Shown: piece by piece, positions 59,168 to 64,000 of the stretch | Position numbering within the stretch: position 1 is the stretch's first letter | Layout of the letters: each line of letters begins with the position of its first letter | From: Aotearoamyces nothofagi | Lineage: Eukaryota > Ascomycota > Leotiomycetes > Leotiales > Tympanidaceae | DNA length: 64,000 nucleotides | Assembly (NCBI GenBank): GCA_015345905.1 | Contig: JADDTR010000003.1 | Span: 744,001-808,000, forward strand | Direction: 5' to 3' | Position numbers and translations under genes: made by a program | The notes under the pieces: model-generated | What the model was told of the DNA's origin: nothing | The model's database searches: none | What the model saw: the letters and a program-made list of their open reading frames with translations, nothing else

Positions 59168-60441
59168 CGTCAGTATTCATGCAACGAACGAATGTAGATT
59201 GTGTGCAGATGTGAAGAGTCTTACAGCTTTTAGGGATTTGGGGGCGGGGTGATGGATGGTGTGCGTTGTTCGATAACGAGATTCGAAACGGTCAAGGTTT
59301 AGACTTACAACTCATCCTGCCTTTAATTAATAGCAGTCGCAACTGCCTTACCGCGCGAGTACCCACGGGCAATTGCCCTGGCGAATATTGTGGAACTTGC
59401 TCTATAGAGGGCGTGGACGGTTCTCGAGCCGGTCCAGCAAGGGCGCGCGCAATCTCGATAGTCGTCGGTGACGTTGCAGCTGCGTTTGCGACACAGCGGG
59501 GAGGGGAGCTGGGAAAACCCAATGTTATAAGACTGATAGATGGTTCAGAAAGGGATAGTGCACCACAAAGCTCCGTCGTGGATGGATGTATTATTATGTC
59601 AGACGCCGGACACCTACAAAACATTCACAACAGAGACGGCACTGCAGTCTGCCTTGCACGGCCCGCACGCAGCTGTCCCCCCAGCCTCAATGGCGGGGCA
59701 CAGCAAAAGTTAGTGTGGCTCAACATTCGCGTTTAGGGGGTGATGTCCCTGTAGCCGCAGAGTAGCCGTACGTAGCCGTACGCTGTCCAGTCCCTGCAGA
59801 GAGCCCGCGTACGTATTGTATATCGGAGCCCGGCGTCGACGTCGCAGGGCTGTGCTGTGAGCAAGTCGCAGGTCACGGGGCCATGGATCACGGGTCGCTA
59901 GCTACTGCTGGCCACGGATGGCTGGATCCAACCACTGCAAACCCCATTTCCCTCTCGACTGCAGCCTGTATACGCAGTGACTACAGCACAATGCTGCAGT
60001 GAGAAGCCTGCCACGTCACGTGCATTTACTTGGAATTGGAGTTGGAGTTGGGATTGGGATGCACGGGACCTGGCAACGTCACTTCACTCCACACTGCCCA
60101 ATCCATTGCGTATGCACATCCCTTAGTAGTGCATTTAGCCCACGTCTGCCGCCGAAATTGGCGGCTGCATCACGGTTCACTGAAGCGCCACTCCGCCAAT
60201 CGATAAGCTTGGGGCGGCTGTCGCGTAGCGGAGTGCGAGCCGACATGGTGATTGACCCGCCTTGCTGTACAGAGGTCTCTCCATATCTCCACCATCACAG
60301 TACATAGAAGTATCTACACTGCGGACTCCTCAGCTGGGCCACAAGCATCTGTTCTATATCTGGCTTACACATCTTCATCATTTCTCGCTGCTGCAACCTT
60401 GTTGGTTAGGGACAATCCCCTTCTGCCCGCACGAAGGAGCC
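59168..60441. other. Divergent intergenic region between CMK1 and the UBE2W-like gene
   Basis: 1.3 kb between divergent starts. It holds a short TTGGRR tandem run at about 60030-60060 and the repeated word GTAGCCG near 59750-59780. A forward open frame at 59266-59736 has no protein-like features. Confidence 0.5.
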
Positions 60442-61020
60442 ATGCTCTCCGCTCCGAAACGACTCGCGAAAGAGCTCCCAAAGGTATGGTATGCGGCAAC
60501 AGTTTCCCGACAGTAGCTAACCCGAGGCTGGTTTATAGATCCATAGCGGTTTACCCCCTGGCATCAGCCTTGTAACGACCAATGATGGCTGGGAAGAATG
60601 GTTCATGGACATCAAAGTCCTTGACGCAAACCCGCTCTACCTCAACCAGACATTTCGCTTGAAGTTCAAATTCAGTGCCAGCTATCCTATAGGTACAGCT
60701 TCAAGGTACTGCATTCTATAGGATGGCCTAAGCTAACCATATGAATCCCAGAGCCACCAGAAGTCACCTTTGTCAAACTTGCCGATCGTCCAATCCCGAT
60801 GCATCCACACGTCTACTCCAACGGCTTCATTTGTCTTGATCTCTTAGGCCAACAGGGCTGGAGTCCTGTCCAGAATGTACAAAGTGTCTGCATGAGCCTC
60901 CAAAGCATGCTGACTGGCAATACGAAAAATGAGCGTCCGCCCGGAGACGAGGACTTTGTCAGGACCAACAAACTCAGCCCCGGAAAGGTTGATTACTACT
61001 ATCACGACAATACAGTATGA
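60442..61020 (+). CDS. Ubiquitin-conjugating enzyme E2, UBE2W type
   Basis: Exons 60442-60483, 60539-60692 and 60752-61020 join to 154 residues. The UBC fold is seen in RLAKELPKIHSGLPPGISL, FRLKFKFSASYPIEPPEVTF, and HPHVYSNGFICLDLL with active-site Cys93. The end DEDFVRTNKLSPGKVDYYYH resembles UBE2W (VRTCNKNPK...YHDDT), an E2 known to attach ubiquitin to flexible protein N-termini. The usual HPN motif is HPH, as in UBE2W. It is tail to tail with the uncharacterised gene at 61421. Confidence 0.92.
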
Positions 61021-61420
61021 CGGTAATATGTGCATAATGGTGGGAAATGAAAGGCGTTTCTATGGGGTTTGCGTTCTGCATAGCGATGCGCGGCGGGGGA
61101 AGACCTCAAATGCCTTCATCGGCAGTCATTGCGTATGTAGCATTTTATTTCGTCACTTCCAAGCACTCTAGATTCAACAGTTTACTCCATTCATTCGTTT
61201 AAATTCCCATGAAGTCTTGGGTACGTTGTATTAGCCGCCTAATGATGCTCAATTGGCACTCTATCTTCCTACAATGCTTATACTCAAGTATGTGCTCTTG
61301 GTGAACTAATTCCTCCTCTCCAACCTTTATTGGAAGAAATATACCCACAAATGAAGGCGCTCCTTATACTGTACAAACATATCACATCCTACCTTCCGTT
61401 GAGCAAATCGTCGATGTAAC

Positions 61421-62916
61421 TCACTGAGCCTTGGCCAAAATGCGTCTCTCCATCTTGGCATCTCCAAGGTCTTGTAATGCACTCTCACATAATTCCTCAT
61501 ATCTCTTACCATCAAACCCCCCTCTGTTCTGCCAATCCCGACCTCTCTGCTTCAACTCATCAATTCTCATCTTCCTCCACCTAGCTCTAGTATCCTCCTC
61601 TGTCTCATCAAAGTCCTCCGCCAAAATGCCCACTTCAACATTCAGGCTCGACATGGATGGGAAATTTTCGAACATGTTTGGAAGGTTGCTGCGCTTGCTA
61701 TTTGGCACCGCGAAAGAATGTAGTTGAGCCTCAAGGATAAGTTGGTCCAATGCCGTGAGGTGGTGCTTGACTCGCTCAGTGAGAGCAGAGAGGTCTTCCG
61801 CAAAGTGGTCTTTATAGCGGTCGAGGTAGACTTGGTTGCTGTCGTCGGGTACCTCAACTTTATCTCCTCCCTTGCTTTGGGGGCTGCTCTGGGATTGTGC
61901 TAGTTTTTGAGTGGGTGATAGCTGTTCAGCGGATGCAGACTTTTGAATGGCCGCTGGGCTTAGGTTGACTGGCTTCTCCTGTGCTTGAGCCGCAAGGGAG
62001 GCTTCGACAATACTGGCAACAGATACGATAGTTGGTAGTGTGGGCTGAAAACGGACCTTCTTGATTCGTAGTGGCCTAACCTTGATATTGCTGCGAAGGG
62101 TTTTGCTACTGGAAGAAGAGGAACTTCGAGACGATATAGATGAGGTTGGGGATGGGAGTGGTGACCGTGAGTACCGTCTTGGCCAGGAGTACACAGAGCT
62201 CTTTGTTGACTCGACAGATGATTGGACGCTGTAAGATGAGCTGGTTGATGCTGCCGATTCTGGACGGTCACTCGAGGCTGATTCTGGTCGCTCACCGGGG
62301 GCTGATGATGGATAGTCACGCAAGACCGACACTTTCCGCTTATTCGGCTTCCAGACTTGGTGTTCTGAGTTAGTGGACAGCTCAAGTCTGGCCTGTGCCA
62401 TGAAAGACTCGGCTCTTAGGTAGTAAGAACGAGCGAGTTCGAATAGCGGGAGCTTTTGAGTAGCCTTTGGGCGAAGAAGCCGAGCTTGGAGCTCGAGGGA
62501 AGTTCCTGCATAGAAAGAGAGGTATATCAGGTGGATTTGACTGACCTACTTCAAAGTCAGCTTTGAAAGTTGTTGGAGACGAATAATCAGCAAGGAATAT
62601 ATATCACTGAGAGTGACTAGATCCTTTCTATACATACCGGCCCTCTGACATTACTCAGAGCTACCACACAACGATTCGAACACTGCTTAAATAATCTTCT
62701 CAGATACATAACTCTAACTTCGTCCATGAGCTCTCGCCACTCGTCAACGCTGTATGGAAGCTTAGCCGAAGGCTTGACTGGAAGCATCCTTTTCAATGTG
62801 CGGTTTGGAGATCTGGGAGGGATTGGCGGCGGCGGAAGAGGAACTGGTGGCAATGGCGCATCTTTTGACTTCATTGAAAAGTCCGATGGCTGCAGCGTAA
62901 GAGGAATGAGACCCAT
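61421..62916 (-). CDS. Uncharacterised helical-repeat-like fungal protein
   Basis: Exons 62638-62916 and 61421-62545 join to 467 residues across a 92-nt intron (GTATGT donor, GCTGAC branch, AAGTAG acceptor). After a Pro-rich start (PPVPLPPPPIPPRSP), a helical region follows: SVDEWRELMDEVRVMYLRRL, KQCSNRCVVALSNV, then PVSQIHLIYLSFYAGTSLEL and KLPLFELARSYYLRAESFMA. This resembles TPR-like proteins in filamentous ascomycetes that I recall only as uncharacterised. The middle is Ser-rich and the C-terminus helical and charged (LKQRGRDWQNRGGFDGKRYE). Start ATG 62916 (MGLIPLTLQPSD) chosen; a later in-frame Met exists. Confidence 0.75.
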
Positions 62917-64000
62917 TTTGAACGATGCGATCTCGACTTGGTAGATAATGGGTTTGTTGTGCTCCGTTTGCTTTTCTGATATACCAGGGCCCCTCGTTAC
63001 TCGAGATGAACAGCCGCACGACACATGCAGGAGCCCGAGACGGTAACTTTGTGTGCAACGCAGGCTAAGGCTATGGTGCCATGTATTGCCAGGCTATCGA
63101 TTGCTGGACTTGAGCGAGATTGCGTGTGATGTGATGGAAGGAACCTTGGATGGGGTGGGGTGTGGTGGATGAGACGTGTTGTTGATCAACGGGGGAGGGG
63201 GCTTCCATGTGTTAACTATCGCCGCGGCGACGGACACGGTACAGGTAGAAAGCATCCTAGTGGAATCACATATACTAAATCCTAATTAAAGCAAGAGAGC
63301 CTATGCAGGGCGAAGACTCGAATTATAAAATGAGACGAGATCGTAGAGGGACGAGAAAAGTCCCAGATCATAATGATGATCCACGGCGCTGATTACAAAA
63401 CATCAACTCTGTCGACTGCAGAGTCCTACCAGCCCAATAAGCCTTCCAGTATATCGCACAAGGTCTCTCATAATTGTCCGGAAGCTGAATACATGTTTTA
63501 TGATTATAATTGATGACATTGCTGTCGCTGTATGATACCACCCAAAAAAAAATTGTACAAAGGAATAGTGCAGACATCATACAACTGTCCTTGCCATGTC
63601 AGACCCGATCACAGGCATGGCAATAGTATACTCTACGATCGAAGGCGTGACTGAACCCACGAGTGACACTCGTGGCCAAGACATTCTTCCTGCTGGGACT
63701 GTTCGCTGACGACCCATCACATGCTCGCCGTCTCGTCGGGAGAGGATGTGGGCTATTCTCCGTGAGCATGCTCTGAGAAATCTGTGGGAGTCCGCGTCAC
63801 GGAATTGGATGTTTTTATTACTGTGGCGCTGTAGGAGAGACCGGAAGAACAGAGAGAGGTGTGGCTAAGATTGGGTGACGTCTGGATTGTGCGTGTCGCT
63901 CGCTGCTGGTCTGGGCGCTGCTATAGTTGATATGTGCATGTTTTTTTTGAATCATCCACAAGAGAATTGCAAGCCTATAGAGTTATGGAAGGCTAGTTAT
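62917..64000. other. Right-end interval without a recognisable gene
   Basis: The last 1.1 kb is the 5' flank of the gene at 61421-62916 and possibly part of a neighbour off the window. A T-run occurs at 63942-63949 and an A-run at about 63543-63551. The short frames here are not protein-like. Confidence 0.45.

Noticed and set aside
59266-59736. Forward frame of about 156 codons upstream of the E2 gene
   Set aside because: No motifs, no supported start context, and a similarly long antisense frame at the same place.

Overview
The window is nuclear DNA from a filamentous ascomycete (Pezizomycotina). The gene set includes a HapC-type NF-YB, a POD-6/Nak1-type kinase, an AC40 polymerase subunit and a fungal Cmk kinase. 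Most genes are spliced, with introns of about 45-80 nt that carry CTAAC/CTGAC-like branch sites. Genes lie on both strands with no operon logic. Helotiales/Leotiomycetes is my guess from the general look of the proteins; nothing in the window proves it. I see no virus-like element, LTR element, DNA transposon, tRNA, rRNA or CRISPR array.

Layout: 1-5 kb holds the 3' end of a kelch protein (Kel3), the SWR1-complex zinc-finger protein Swc6/Vps71, a small mitochondrial-type membrane protein and protein disulfide isomerase. 5-11 kb is a 1.8 kb gene-free stretch, a 1085-residue disordered orphan and a small orphan. 11-25 kb is rich in endomembrane genes: MON1 and DOP1 (head to head), TGS1, the Golgi protein GRASP/Grh1 and the oligosaccharyltransferase subunit Ost2. 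24-29 kb has a TMEM14 protein, CMC2, prefoldin 2 and an amidase. A 3.6 kb gene-free region with several short tandem arrays precedes hapC. RRN3 follows at 34.3-36.5 kb.

37-45 kb is the most unusual part. A Nak1/POD-6-like kinase carries an extra N-terminal region of about 890 residues that contains a 60-bp tandem repeat. Upstream, scrambled pieces of that same N-terminal region lie in inverted orientation, one of them a 120-bp perfect match. 46-63 kb is dense: a Cys-rich orphan, complex I 49-kDa subunit, RPC40, the NEDD8 E1 Uba3, Tel2, Coq6, a CaM kinase, a UBE2W-like E2 and an uncharacterised helical-repeat-like protein.

Genes work in familiar core processes: ER folding and glycosylation (Pdi1, Ost2), Golgi/endosome traffic (Grh1, Dop1, Mon1), respiration (Nuo49, Coq6, Cmc2), transcription (HapC, Rrn3, Rpc40, Swc6) and ubiquitin-like conjugation (Uba3, UBE2W). 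The notable finds concern gene structure: two successive 8-nt microexons over the first PDI active site, a 6-nt microexon in the Uba3 nucleotide loop, a GC-AG intron in GRASP, and the inverted duplication beside the kinase. Exon boundaries were worked out by hand from splice signals and reading-frame continuity, and each model listed closes to a multiple of three.
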